Shown here one piece after another: positions 16,209-24,080 of a stretch of DNA of 28,303 bases; position 1 is the stretch's first letter; each line of letters opens with the position of its first letter. A program made the position numbers and the translations under genes. The notes below the pieces were generated by a model, which was not told where the DNA came from, did no database searches, and saw nothing but the letters and a program-made list of their open reading frames with translations. Source of the DNA: Deltaproteobacteria bacterium. GTDB taxonomy: Bacteria > Desulfobacterota > Anaeroferrophillalia > Anaeroferrophillales > Tharpellaceae. The stretch is taken from NCBI GenBank assembly GCA_030640695.1, contig DAOWIX010000017.1, forward strand, positions 1 to 28,303. The letters run 5' to 3'.

Positions 16209-17717
16209 TTAAGGTTTAAAAACCTCTTTAAAGGCCTTTAAAACATCGTCGATCTTGGCTTTAAGGTCATCATCAAGATTCTTTTTCTCTCTCAGCTCAT
16301 CCATTACTGAACAGTAGTTTGCAGTGACAAAATCATTGAGTTCGGCTTCATAACGAAGTAAAACCGAGACATCATATTCGTCAACATAACCATTATTCGC
16401 GGCATAAATGATAAGCACCTGTTTTTCCAGAGGAAACGGCGAATATTGATCCTGTTTAAGAATCTCAACCAGACGGGCACCACGGGCCAGCATCGCCTGA
16501 GTCGTTTTATCAAGGTCGCTACCAAACTGAGCGAAGGCCGCCATCTCACGATACTGAGCCAAATCGAGACGCATGGTTCCGGCTACCTGTTTCATAGCCT
16601 TAACCTGAGCCGCACCCCCAACCCTCGAAACCGAGAGTCCGACGTTAATTGCCGGCCGGATACCGGAATAGAAGAGATCAGATTCAAGAAAGATCTGGCC
16701 ATCTGTAATCGAAATAACGTTGGTCGGGATATAGGCGGCAACATCACCGGCCTGGGTTTCAATGATAGGCAATGCAGTCAAAGACCCCCCCCCCCGTTCA
16801 TCACTCATTTTCGCGGCTCTTTCCAGCAACCGCGAATGAACATAAAAAACATCCCCTGGATAAGCTTCACGTCCCGGCGGGCGGCGCAACAAGAGAGAAA
16901 GCTGACGATAAGCAACAGCTTGCTTGGAAAGATCATCGTAAATGATCAGAGCGTGCTTTCCATTGTCACGAAAGTATTCACCCATCGTAACTCCGGTATA
17001 GGGAGAGATGAACTGCAAAGGTGCCGGATCACTGGCGGTCGCCGCAACCACGGTCGTATACTCCATAGCCCCAAACTCTTCAAGCTTGGCCACAACCTGG
17101 GCAACGGTCGAACGTTTTTGACCAATCGCTACATATATACAGTAAACATCGGTATCTTTCTGATTGATGATTGTATCAATGGCAACTGCGGTTTTACCGG
17201 TCTGGCGGTCACCAATGATCAGTTCGCGCTGGCCACGGCCAATCGGAACCATGGAGTCAATGGCTTTGAGGCCTGTCTGCAGAGGTTCATGAACCGACTG
17301 ACGATCAACAATGCCGGGAGCTTTAATTTCGACCCTGCGGCTCAGGTCAGTATCGACCGGCCCCTTACCATCAATCGGCTGTCCCAAAGCATTAACGACC
17401 CGCCCTAAAAGAGCTTCGCCAACCGGAACCTCAACAATCCGTCCCGTCCGTTTTACTTCGTCGCCTTCGCTGATTTCAGTATCCTCACCGAAGAGAACCG
17501 CTCCCACATTATCTTCTTCAAGGTTAAGAACCATTCCATAGATGTCATGAGGAAAAAGTAGCAACTCTCCAGCCATGGCATTTTCAAGTCCGTAGATACG
17601 TGCGATACCATCACCAACCGTTAAGATGGTTCCGGTTTCACTGACCTCGACTTTCTTTTCATAGTTTTCAATCTGATCTTTGATAATCTGGCTTATCTCT
17701 TCAGCGCGTAATTCCAT
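16209..17717 (-). CDS. atpA: F-type ATP synthase alpha subunit
   Basis: The non-catalytic nucleotide-binding subunit of F1. Walker A GDRQTGKT is at residues 169-176, the ALIIYDDLSKQAVAYRQ segment follows, and SVSRVGGAAQVKAMKQVAG carries the arginine-finger region. At 502 residues the length is typical. Codons for Arg308-Gly311 in the conserved SDERGGGSLTALP segment form an uninterrupted run of 11 G on the coding strand (16785-16795). The reading frame is intact in this sequence. It lies between atpH and atpG. Confidence 0.99.
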   Translation of the reverse strand: MELRAEEISQIIKDQIENYEKKVEVSETGTILTVGDGIARIYGLENAMAGELLLFPHDIYGMVLNLEEDNVGAVLFGEDTEISEGDEVKRTGRIVEVPVGEALLGRVVNALGQPIDGKGPVDTDLSRRVEIKAPGIVDRQSVHEPLQTGLKAIDSMVPIGRGQRELIIGDRQTGKTAVAIDTIINQKDTDVYCIYVAIGQKRSTVAQVVAKLEEFGAMEYTTVVAATASDPAPLQFISPYTGVTMGEYFRDNGKHALIIYDDLSKQAVAYRQLSLLLRRPPGREAYPGDVFYVHSRLLERAAKMSDERGGGSLTALPIIETQAGDVAAYIPTNVISITDGQIFLESDLFYSGIRPAINVGLSVSRVGGAAQVKAMKQVAGTMRLDLAQYREMAAFAQFGSDLDKTTQAMLARGARLVEILKQDQYSPFPLEKQVLIIYAANNGYVDEYDVSVLLRYEAELNDFVTANYCSVMDELREKKNLDDDLKAKIDDVLKAFKEVFKP

Positions 17718-17837
17718 GGCCTCTTACAACTCCCTAAAAACAGTTCTTAATAAAGGTAACCGTTCCAAATTCCCTGTTCAAAACTTCAAACAACCAATCA
17801 AACGGGTTGTCATTTCTTTTGTATTACAATAATACCC

Positions 17838-18377
17838 CTAAGCTCGAAGGACCTCACCAAAACGATCCAGCTGAGTTCTGACACTGCCATCGTAAACCAT
17901 GCCACCGTAGCGGGCCACTATCCCACCTATAAGCGACTCATCGACTTCCACTTCGAGCTCAACCTTTTTGCCGGTTAGTCGTGAAAACTCTTTGCGAAGA
18001 TCTTTTAAGGATTTTTTATCCAACGCTACAGCACTTGTGACTTCGACCTTCATACGTCCTTGAGCAGCATCGGCCAGGGTGCTGAAATTTTCAGCAACCA
18101 AAGCAACATAGGCGATCTTGTTCTTCTCAACCAAGATACTAAGCAGGCTACGCAACTGCGATGAAACCTCAAGTTTATCGAGAATCGAATTTAGGACACT
18201 CTTACGCTCTACAACCTCAAACACTGGATTGTAAAGAACTCCACATAACTCAGTTTGCGCACTCAGAAACGCTACAAACTCACTCAACTCTGTCTGCGCT
18301 TCGAGCAGACGACTCTGTTCCTGAGCTAAAGCAAAATACGCCTTAGCATATCTCTTAGCAATAATGTCGCGAATCAA
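17838..18377 (-). CDS. atpH: F-type ATP synthase delta subunit
   Basis: The delta subunit (OSCP-like), which links the top of F1 to the peripheral b/b' stalk. The N-terminal IIAKRYAKAYFALA helix and the C-terminal VEVDESLIGGIVARYGGMVYDGSVRTQLDRF block are diagnostic. At 179 residues the length is normal. The start is TTG at 18377, supported by AGGAG a few bases upstream. The gene follows the atpF stop by 1 base. A 120-base gap to atpA shows no obvious element. Confidence 0.96.
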   Translation of the reverse strand: MIRDIIAKRYAKAYFALAQEQSRLLEAQTELSEFVAFLSAQTELCGVLYNPVFEVVERKSVLNSILDKLEVSSQLRSLLSILVEKNKIAYVALVAENFSTLADAAQGRMKVEVTSAVALDKKSLKDLRKEFSRLTGKKVELEVEVDESLIGGIVARYGGMVYDGSVRTQLDRFGEVLRA

Positions 18378-18378
18378 C

Positions 18379-18999
18379 TTAAGCTCCTACCACTTTTTCC
18401 AGATAGTTTTCGACCATGCGCTGGCGATCGGCATCACTGACATTTTCAGTCACCAAGCGTTCCGCTACTTCAACCGCTAAACGGGCCGCCTCATTACGTA
18501 AAGTGCGCTGGGCCGTAGCCACTTCCTGATCCGCCATCTGTCGAGCCTGCAGCTTGAGTTTTGCAACTAAAGTCTCAGTCTCTTGGCGCATTCTCTCTTT
18601 TTCACGTTCAGCCTCGTCCTGAGCCTTTTTTTCCATGGCCTGCAGTTCACTGTCAAGACCAGCAAGCCGGTTCTGAAATTCGCTATAGATCTTCTCAGCG
18701 GCAGCCTTCGCCTCTTGCGCTTCCTGAACCCCCTTCAATAGGGTTTCACGACGCCCGGCAAAAAATTCGCGAACCGGCTTGCCGGCAAATTTAATTACCA
18801 CCCAGAGCAAAACTCCAAGGTTAAGCACGCGCCAGAGAAAATCCTTGAGCAAGGGCATCGGATTCTCAATCAGCAAGGTAAAAAGGCTCTTATGTTCGGC
18901 CCCGCCATGCTCCGCAGCCCCAACTAACGTGGCTGCTAACCCAACCATAAAAACAATCAGCAGGATTTTTCCGATTCTACTCTTTACTCGACTCTTCAT
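18379..18999 (-). CDS. atpF: F-type ATP synthase b subunit (with N-terminal signal-like segment)
   Basis: A peripheral-stalk subunit that anchors F1 to the membrane. The protein starts with a basic, then hydrophobic stretch (about 1-28) ending in a VGAAEHGG cleavage-like region, followed by a short linker and a second hydrophobic helix (about 47-71, PLLKDFLWRVLNLGVLLWVVIKFAG). A long charged coiled coil follows to the end. At 206 residues it is longer than the usual 155-170 because of the signal-like extension, which is known in some deltaproteobacterial AtpF proteins. Spacing is 31 bases from the b' gene and 1 base from atpH. Confidence 0.94.
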   Translation of the reverse strand: MKSRVKSRIGKILLIVFMVGLAATLVGAAEHGGAEHKSLFTLLIENPMPLLKDFLWRVLNLGVLLWVVIKFAGKPVREFFAGRRETLLKGVQEAQEAKAAAEKIYSEFQNRLAGLDSELQAMEKKAQDEAEREKERMRQETETLVAKLKLQARQMADQEVATAQRTLRNEAARLAVEVAERLVTENVSDADRQRMVENYLEKVVGA

Positions 19000-19030
19000 C
19001 CCGTCTTATCCCTTAAAATCTTACAGCAGG

Positions 19031-19456
19031 TTAAATTTGTCTATCTAGAATCTTGCCGGCAATATTGCGCGCCAGACTATCAACATTCGAAACCAGCTCT
19101 TTACGTACAATCTCAGTATCTTGCTGAACCCGCTCTTTAGTGGACTCAACTTGAGACAAGGCCTCTTCACGAGCCGTCTCCATCAGTGCTTTAGACTCCT
19201 TTGCTGCACTCTCACGGATAGCCGAAGTGCGCGCGAAGAGCTTCTCTTTTGCGGCGGTAAGCTTGCCCTGATATTCGCTCTGACTGGTTGTGGCCTTAGC
19301 CTGAAGATCTTCAGCTCCGGCAAAAGTCCCCTCTACTTTGGCTTGCCTGGCATCAATTACCCGCAAAACCGGCTTAAAGAGGAAAAAGTGCAAGAAAACC
19401 ATCAGGGCTACAAAAATACCCCACTGAACCAGCAATGTCGCATTAAGATCAATCAC
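19031..19456 (-). CDS. atpF': F-type ATP synthase b' subunit
   Basis: The second type of peripheral-stalk b subunit, pairing with AtpF as a b-b' heterodimer. One N-terminal transmembrane helix (about 7-28, LLVQWGIFVALMVFLHFFLFKP) is followed by a charged coiled coil (about 35-141) rich in Glu, Lys and Ala. The start is GTG at 19456, with GGAG 9 bases upstream. It is the first gene of the operon. Genes for the Fo a and c subunits are not in this window, so the coupling ion (H+ or Na+) cannot be judged here. Confidence 0.93.
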   Translation of the reverse strand: MIDLNATLLVQWGIFVALMVFLHFFLFKPVLRVIDARQAKVEGTFAGAEDLQAKATTSQSEYQGKLTAAKEKLFARTSAIRESAAKESKALMETAREEALSQVESTKERVQQDTEIVRKELVSNVDSLARNIAGKILDRQI

Positions 19457-19612
19457 AGCGCTCTACTCCAAAATCTTATAGGATTCCGATATTCAAAATA
19501 ACACCGGTGATCATTACCGGAATGCCCGCATACCTAAAGTCATCCAATTCACTCTCCAAAGCCGTTAACAAGCTTTAGTAAAGTAAATTTCAGTGCCCAA
19601 AGCGGGCGCATA

Positions 19613-19640
19613 GTTATCATACCGCAGCTTTCCAAGTCAA
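19613..19640 (-). promoter_or_regulatory. Candidate promoter of the ATP synthase operon
   Basis: On the minus strand a TTGACT -35 element (19635-19640) is separated by 16 bases from a GATAAC -10 element (19613-19618). This is a good sigma-70-type match. Transcription would start near 19605, giving a leader of about 150 bases. Confidence 0.6.
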
Positions 19641-19697
19641 GTTTTTTTTCCCATCATTTAATTTACTCTAAGAGTCTAATTTTACTAAAAAAATATC

Positions 19698-19751
19698 TTG
19701 ACAAAAATTCATCAAAAGTTGTATTTTTGCTATATAACTTCATTTTATAAT
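19698..19751 (+). promoter_or_regulatory. Candidate promoter of the Mrp/Mbh-like operon
   Basis: A perfect TTGACA (19698-19703) is followed after 18 bases by TATTTT (19722-19727). A perfect TATAAT also lies at 19746-19751 but has no good -35 at normal spacing. Which -10 is used cannot be decided by eye. The antiporter ATG at 19773 is close downstream of both. Confidence 0.5.
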
Positions 19752-19772
19752 ATTTTATACAATCGGCAAAAA

Positions 19773-20876
19773 ATGAACCATGATAGCTCTACCAACCGAA
19801 CCAAGCCTTACACACCTCTTACCTCTTACCAACCCGTCTTTTCGCAAAGGCGAGTTGAGCAGGTTAGACATTTTACCCTAGCCTTCGTTCTCCTCTTACT
19901 TTTCTGGCTCCTGCTTTCCGGGCACTACGATGTTTTTCATATCGTAATCGGCGTTCTCTGTTGCCTGCTGGTCTCCTACACATCCAGTGATTTCCTCTTT
20001 GTCCACGTTGGGGCTGATGACACCCACCTCATTATCCCGCGCCTACTCACTTATATTCCTTGGCATCTTTATCAAATAGTCGTCTCCAACATCTACTTAG
20101 CAAAATTAGTCTTTTCACCACTCGATCGACTTACCCCCCGCATTATGCCTTACCAGACTAAATTAACCAATGGCCTGGCCTTGGTAACCTTCGCTAACTC
20201 CATCACCCTGACCCCTGGAACTATTACGATCGACCTGGACGAACACACTTTCTATATTCACGCTATTGACAGCAAAGTCGCTGATGATCTGTTAACCGGG
20301 GAGATGGAAGACCGGGTTGAGAAGGTTTTCCTGCCAGCGGCTCATGCCAAAGTGAGAGCCCGCACTATGTTGGCTGCTGAATCCAACAACCTGATTGTCA
20401 AGACCATTGTTCGCCTCTTTACTCCGTTCATTCAGATATATGGCCTCTACGTCATCGCTCACGGCCACTATTCGCCTGGTGGTGGTTTTCAGGGCGGTGT
20501 TATCCTGGCGGCCAGCGTCGTCCTTCTCGCTTTAGCCTTCGGACTAAGAAGGACAATGACCAAGGTCACTGAAAAATTGACCACTATGCTCTGCAGTAGC
20601 GGCGTCTTCATATTTGGGGGGCTTGGTCTTTTGTGCCTGTTACTGGGGGGTAATTTTCTTGATTATGAAAAACTTGATCTTTTCCTCAAGGTCGGAGCCC
20701 CTCAATCTCGCTCACTCGGAATTTTAGGTATTGAGATCGGCATCGGCATGGCGGTTATGGCCTGCATGACCTCAATCTTCTTCGATATTGCTACAGCTGG
20801 CGAACTCCCAGACGAACCCTCTGAACCCTTGACTGTAGATGATTGTGTGGCAGCAGAGGATGCGGTTAATGAATAG
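19773..20876 (+). CDS. MrpE-MrpB fusion subunit of a cation/proton antiporter
   Basis: One 367-residue membrane protein covering two normally separate Mrp/Mnh antiporter subunits. Residues about 33-185 match MrpE, with hydrophobic helices and the hallmark NSITLTPGTITIDL (142-155). Residues about 206-345 match MrpB, with the GHYSPGGGFQGGVI signature (231-244) and later helices. The joining segment (about 186-205) is in frame without a stop. The ATG at 19773 is chosen because an in-frame TTG at 19698 falls in the presumed -35 element; the ribosome binding site is weak. It opens the operon and its end overlaps the MrpF gene by 8 bases. Fusion is seen directly; the transport role is inferred from the family. 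Confidence 0.88.
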   Translation: MNHDSSTNRTKPYTPLTSYQPVFSQRRVEQVRHFTLAFVLLLLFWLLLSGHYDVFHIVIGVLCCLLVSYTSSDFLFVHVGADDTHLIIPRLLTYIPWHLYQIVVSNIYLAKLVFSPLDRLTPRIMPYQTKLTNGLALVTFANSITLTPGTITIDLDEHTFYIHAIDSKVADDLLTGEMEDRVEKVFLPAAHAKVRARTMLAAESNNLIVKTIVRLFTPFIQIYGLYVIAHGHYSPGGGFQGGVILAASVVLLALAFGLRRTMTKVTEKLTTMLCSSGVFIFGGLGLLCLLLGGNFLDYEKLDLFLKVGAPQSRSLGILGIEIGIGMAVMACMTSIFFDIATAGELPDEPSEPLTVDDCVAAEDAVNE

Positions 20877-21135
20877 CTTTTTCCTTGGCATCAGCCTTTT
20901 CCTCTGCCTGCTGATTGTTCCCTGCCTCTACCGGGCGATTGTCGGGCCGACAGTTATAGACCGGATGGTGGCAGTCGGCGCCATCGGCACTAAAACCCTG
21001 ATAATCCTGATTTTGATGGGTTTTCTCTATGAACGTATCGCCATGTTTATCGACATCAGTATGGTCTACGCCATCCTTAATTTTATTGGCACCCTGGCGG
21101 CAGCCCGCTATTTTGAAAACAAGGGGGAAATCTAG
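20869..21135 (+). CDS. mrpF: MrpF-like antiporter subunit
   Basis: An 88-residue protein with three predicted membrane helices, matching MrpF/MnhF/PhaF. The central RAIVGPTVIDRMVAVGAIGTKTL segment and the following FIDISMVYAILNFIGTLAAARYFE are diagnostic. The ATG at 20869 overlaps the end of the MrpE-B gene by 8 bases and has AGAGGA upstream. In-frame ATGs at 20839 and 20860 are less likely because they lie deeper in the upstream gene. A structural membrane subunit of the antiporter complex. Confidence 0.92.
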   Translation: MNSFFLGISLFLCLLIVPCLYRAIVGPTVIDRMVAVGAIGTKTLIILILMGFLYERIAMFIDISMVYAILNFIGTLAAARYFENKGEI

Positions 21136-21450
21136 TTGAATATTGCCGATATAATAGCCGTAATACTTATCTGCGCAGGCTGTTTCTTCTTTATGACCGG
21201 CTCAATTGGAATCATACGTTTCCCCGATTTCTACACGCGTATGCACGCCACCGGAAAAAGCGATACTTTAGCCGTCCTCCTCTGCCTCTGCGGCCTCGCC
21301 ATTCATCATGGCTTCACCCTCGACAGTATGAAACTTCTTCTAATCGCTGTCTTTGTCTTCTTTGCCAACCCCACCGGCACCCATTCGATCTGTCGAGCCG
21401 CCTTTCGCTGCGGAGTTAAGCCATGGACAAACAAGGAGAATAAACCATGA
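21136..21450 (+). CDS. mrpG: MrpG-like antiporter subunit
   Basis: A 104-residue three-helix membrane protein of the MrpG/MnhG/PhaG family. The motif GSIGIIRFPDFYTRMHATGKSDTLA is diagnostic, and the later FFANPTGTHSICRAAFRCGV segment corresponds to the conserved NP-T-HAI-RAA region. The start is TTG directly after the mrpF stop, with a purine-rich GGGGGA ribosome binding site. The stop overlaps the next gene by 4 bases. Confidence 0.92.
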   Translation: MNIADIIAVILICAGCFFFMTGSIGIIRFPDFYTRMHATGKSDTLAVLLCLCGLAIHHGFTLDSMKLLLIAVFVFFANPTGTHSICRAAFRCGVKPWTNKENKP

Positions 21451-21692
21451 TCTGGCAACTCGATATCGTTTTGCTAATCTTTATTGTGGTCTGCGCCATC
21501 GCCGCCATCAACATCAAGGATCTTTTAAGCGCCGTCATCATCCTCGGAGCCTACAGTTTTTTTATGTGCCTGCTCTGGACTGAGATGGGAGCTGTAGATG
21601 TTGCTTTTACCGAAGCCTCGGTCGGTGCCGGAATCGGTACGGTTCTCTTTATTGCCGCTGTCAACAAAACCTCCCGGAGGTCAAAGGATTGA
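21447..21692 (+). CDS. MbhD-like (DUF4040) subunit, equivalent to an MrpA C-terminal segment
   Basis: An 81-residue protein with about three membrane helices. The DLLSAVIILGAYSFFMCLLWTEMGAVDVAFTEASVGAGIGTVLFI stretch matches the MbhD/DUF4040 family, which in canonical Mrp systems forms part of the C-terminal end of MrpA. Here it is a free-standing gene, as in membrane-bound hydrogenase (Mbh) and related complexes. Start ATG overlaps mrpG by 4 bases and the stop overlaps the next gene's TTG. Confidence 0.88.
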   Translation: MIWQLDIVLLIFIVVCAIAAINIKDLLSAVIILGAYSFFMCLLWTEMGAVDVAFTEASVGAGIGTVLFIAAVNKTSRRSKD

Positions 21693-22000
21693 TTAAAAAC
21701 TGGTTCAAACTGATCTCCTTGATTGCGGTCACCATGACCGGGGCTCTGCTGATTTACGGTACCCATGATATGCCGGCCTGGGGTGACCCCAACTCTCCGG
21801 CCAACTCTCATGTCTCGCCACGTTACATTCTTGAAGCCACCCAAAAGACGGCCACTCCCAATATCGTTTCGGCAGTCTTGGCCGATTACCGGAGCTACGA
21901 TACATTAGGTGAGTCGGCGGTCATCTTCACGGCCTCAATCTCCTGTCTCTTCCTCTTACGACGGATCCGGGGAAGAAAAGAAGGAGAGGGGAAAATTTGA
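21689..22000 (+). CDS. MbhE-like subunit, equivalent to an MrpA C-terminal segment
   Basis: A 103-residue membrane protein with helices near both ends. The central part carries a DMPAWGDPNSPANSHVSPRYI loop and NIVSAVLADYRSYDTLGESAVIFTASISCLFLLR, a signature of MbhE/the extreme C-terminus of MrpA. The start is TTG, overlapping the MbhD-like stop, with a GGAGG ribosome binding site. Its presence as a separate gene indicates an Mbh-like split architecture. Confidence 0.87.
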   Translation: MIKNWFKLISLIAVTMTGALLIYGTHDMPAWGDPNSPANSHVSPRYILEATQKTATPNIVSAVLADYRSYDTLGESAVIFTASISCLFLLRRIRGRKEGEGKI

Positions 22001-22413
22001 TGCTTGAGTACATCCTTGCCAAATATAATTTCTGGATCTACGTCATCCTCATGATGATCGGCCTCTATGCCATGATGGGCAAGCGCAATCTCGTCAAAAA
22101 GCTGATCGGCATGAATATCTTCCAGACCTCAATCATCCTTTTTTTCGTCTCCATAGGGGTGAAGGCAGGTGACGCTACGGTTCCCATCCTTAAAGGAGAT
22201 GGTCACGGTCATGGCGAACATCTCATCCAAGTGGCTGACTATCTCAACCCTCTGCCCCACGTTCTGATGCTGACCGCAATTGTTGTTTCGATCGCGACAA
22301 CCGGGGTTGCCCTGGCAACGCTTATCCTTATATATAAACGTTACAACACTCTGGAGGAGGATGAGATCATGGCGATCAGAAAAGATGCCTCTTCATATAA
22401 AACGCAGAGATAA
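22000..22413 (+). CDS. mrpC: MrpC (NuoK-like) antiporter subunit
   Basis: A 137-residue protein with three helices, homologous to MrpC/MnhC and NuoK of complex I. Segments include GLYAMMGKRNLVKKLIGMNIFQTSIILFFV and NPLPHVLMLTAIVVSIATTGVALATLILIYKRY. The loop at about 66-74 (GDGHGHGEH) is His-rich. ATG at 22000 shares a TGATG overlap with the previous stop. An in-frame TTG one codon earlier is possible. In complex-I-like machines this subunit lines the membrane proton path next to the antiporter modules. Confidence 0.93.
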   Translation: MLEYILAKYNFWIYVILMMIGLYAMMGKRNLVKKLIGMNIFQTSIILFFVSIGVKAGDATVPILKGDGHGHGEHLIQVADYLNPLPHVLMLTAIVVSIATTGVALATLILIYKRYNTLEEDEIMAIRKDASSYKTQR

Positions 22414-22463
22414 AACAACTACAATGGCAGTCAACCTCTAGACCTACAAAAGAACCATATTTA

Positions 22464-23966
22464 ATGAGCGATCAGCTTCCCGCTTTTATCATAATCGCCC
22501 CGTTACTCGGGGCCTTCCTGACTCCAGTTATCGGCTGGCGCTACCGCCATCTCTGCCGCCCGTGGGCACTGATGATTCTGGCAGTCCCACTTTATGCTGC
22601 CGGTGGCGCCCTTTTGCAAGTTATCGAAAGTGGCCCCTTCGGCTACAATCTTGGCGGCTGGGCTCCTCCTTGGGGCATTGAGTACCGAATCGACCATTTA
22701 AGTGGTCTGATGCTGGTTCTAATCGCCGCCATCGGACTGCTCGCAGCAATCAGCGCCAAACCCGGAATCACAATGGATATCCGGGGTAAAGAGGCCAACT
22801 TTTATACCCTGCTACTTCTCCAGATAACCGGCCTACTGGGCATTGTCATCACCGGCGACCTTTTCAATATCTTTGTCTTTCTTGAGATCTCTTCTCTTTC
22901 AGGATACGGTCTCATCGCCCACGGTGAAGACGGGGCCCCGATGGCAACCTTTAATTATATTATTATCGGCACTATCGGTGCCAGCTTCTACCTGCTTGGC
23001 GTCGGCTATCTCTACATGGCTACCGGCTCCCTCAATATTGCCGATCTCGCAACCATCCTGCCCAACCTTTACCATTCAAAGGTAATTCTTGTTGGCTTTG
23101 CCTTTTTTACAACCGGCGTCGCCATCAAAATGGGACTCTTCCCACTCCACACCTGGATGCCGGATGCCTACACCACAGCTCCGAACCCGGTCAGCGCCCT
23201 GATTGCTCCCTTAATGACGAAGGTTGCAGCCTATCTCATGATTCGCATCATGTTTACCCTTTTCCAACCCGATTTCGCCATCTCCGTCGTACCAGTAGCG
23301 ACAATTCTCGGATGGATGTCAGTAGTTGCTATTATTGTCGGTGGAATTAAAGCTTTGGCCCAAACCGATATCAAGAGAATGGTTACCTATATCATGATTG
23401 CCGAGGTCGGCTATATCGTTATGGGGATCAGCGTCATGAACCGGCCCGGCCTGACCGGTGCCATACTCCATATCGTCAATGACGCCTGCATGATCTTCTG
23501 CCTCTTTCTGATAATCGGCGCCATCTCCTACAAAGGTCACGGCCGAGAGATCTATCACTTCCAAAATCTCAATAAAAAAATGCCTTGGACGATGGCCGCA
23601 TTCGTCATTACCGCTCTTTCGATGTGCGGCATTCCACCGGCCTGCGGTTTCTTTAGCAAATGGTATCTGATTTTGGGCACCATTGCAGCTAAACAGTGGG
23701 TTTTCGCGATCACTCTATTGGCCAGTAGCCTGATTAATGCAATCCTCTTCTTTCGGATCATTGAAAAAGCCTATCTCGCCCCCTTGGACAGCGGCGCTCA
23801 CAGCCACGACCATGATCATGAAGAGGAAATTATCGCCCGCGATGAAGCCCCGGCGAGCCTGCTGATTCCGATCCTGATCACAACTGCGATTATCATTATC
23901 CTGGGTCCGTTTAGCGGGAAAATTATTGATCTGGTAATTCAACATGCAGTACCAGCAACATTTTAA
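22464..23966 (+). CDS. mrpD: MrpD-like antiporter subunit 1
   Basis: A 500-residue, about 14-helix protein of the NuoL/M/N-MrpD family. Glu141 (FVFLEISS) and Lys222 (AIKMGLFPLHTWMPDAY) match the key TM5 Glu and TM7 Lys, and Lys253 matches the broken-helix Lys. His336 starts the HIVND motif, but the TM12 Lys usual eight residues later is Ile344. A cytoplasm- or periplasm-facing loop near 444-455 is His/Asp/Glu-rich (AHSHDHDHEEE). The ribosome binding site is weak. A palindromic element separates it from the next gene. Expected to translocate protons or exchange Na+/H+, inferred from family. Confidence 0.93.
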   Translation: MSDQLPAFIIIAPLLGAFLTPVIGWRYRHLCRPWALMILAVPLYAAGGALLQVIESGPFGYNLGGWAPPWGIEYRIDHLSGLMLVLIAAIGLLAAISAKPGITMDIRGKEANFYTLLLLQITGLLGIVITGDLFNIFVFLEISSLSGYGLIAHGEDGAPMATFNYIIIGTIGASFYLLGVGYLYMATGSLNIADLATILPNLYHSKVILVGFAFFTTGVAIKMGLFPLHTWMPDAYTTAPNPVSALIAPLMTKVAAYLMIRIMFTLFQPDFAISVVPVATILGWMSVVAIIVGGIKALAQTDIKRMVTYIMIAEVGYIVMGISVMNRPGLTGAILHIVNDACMIFCLFLIIGAISYKGHGREIYHFQNLNKKMPWTMAAFVITALSMCGIPPACGFFSKWYLILGTIAAKQWVFAITLLASSLINAILFFRIIEKAYLAPLDSGAHSHDHDHEEEIIARDEAPASLLIPILITTAIIIILGPFSGKIIDLVIQHAVPATF

Positions 23967-23967
23967 A

Positions 23968-24060
23968 TAGTTGTCAGTAATATTTAACAAACAGAGAACA
24001 GTGCGAACTTTGCTTCGCCCTCTATAACCGGGGACAGAACTAAGGGTCTGTCGACAACTA
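23968..24060 (+). repeat. Dispersed intergenic repeat, copy D (inside the antiporter operon)
   Basis: A 93-bp element with perfect 8-bp terminal inverted repeats, TAGTTGTC (23968-23975) and GACAACTA (24053-24060). The part from about 24004 to 24052 matches the minus strand of 13715-13775 with few differences. It fills most of the 114-base gap between the first and second antiporter-type genes, and has no open frame. The next gene's ribosome binding site (AAAGAGGA) starts just beyond it. Confidence 0.8.
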
Positions 24061-24080
24061 AAAAAGAGGATTTGTGATTT

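Larger units (their letters stand above)
19457..19772. other. Divergent control region between ATP synthase and antiporter operons
   Basis: This 316-base region contains no convincing gene. It is A/T-rich, especially from 19640 to 19772. It holds a good minus-strand promoter candidate (19613-19640), a plus-strand candidate near 19698-19751, and a small CCGGT/ACCGG hairpin at 19504-19520 in the ATP synthase leader. The leader from the predicted start point to the b' GTG would be about 150 bases. No riboswitch class was recognised. Confidence 0.7.

Noticed and set aside
16446..17408. A 320-codon open frame on the plus strand
   Set aside because: It is antisense to atpA, has no ribosome binding site or domain, and is explained by codon structure of the alpha subunit gene.
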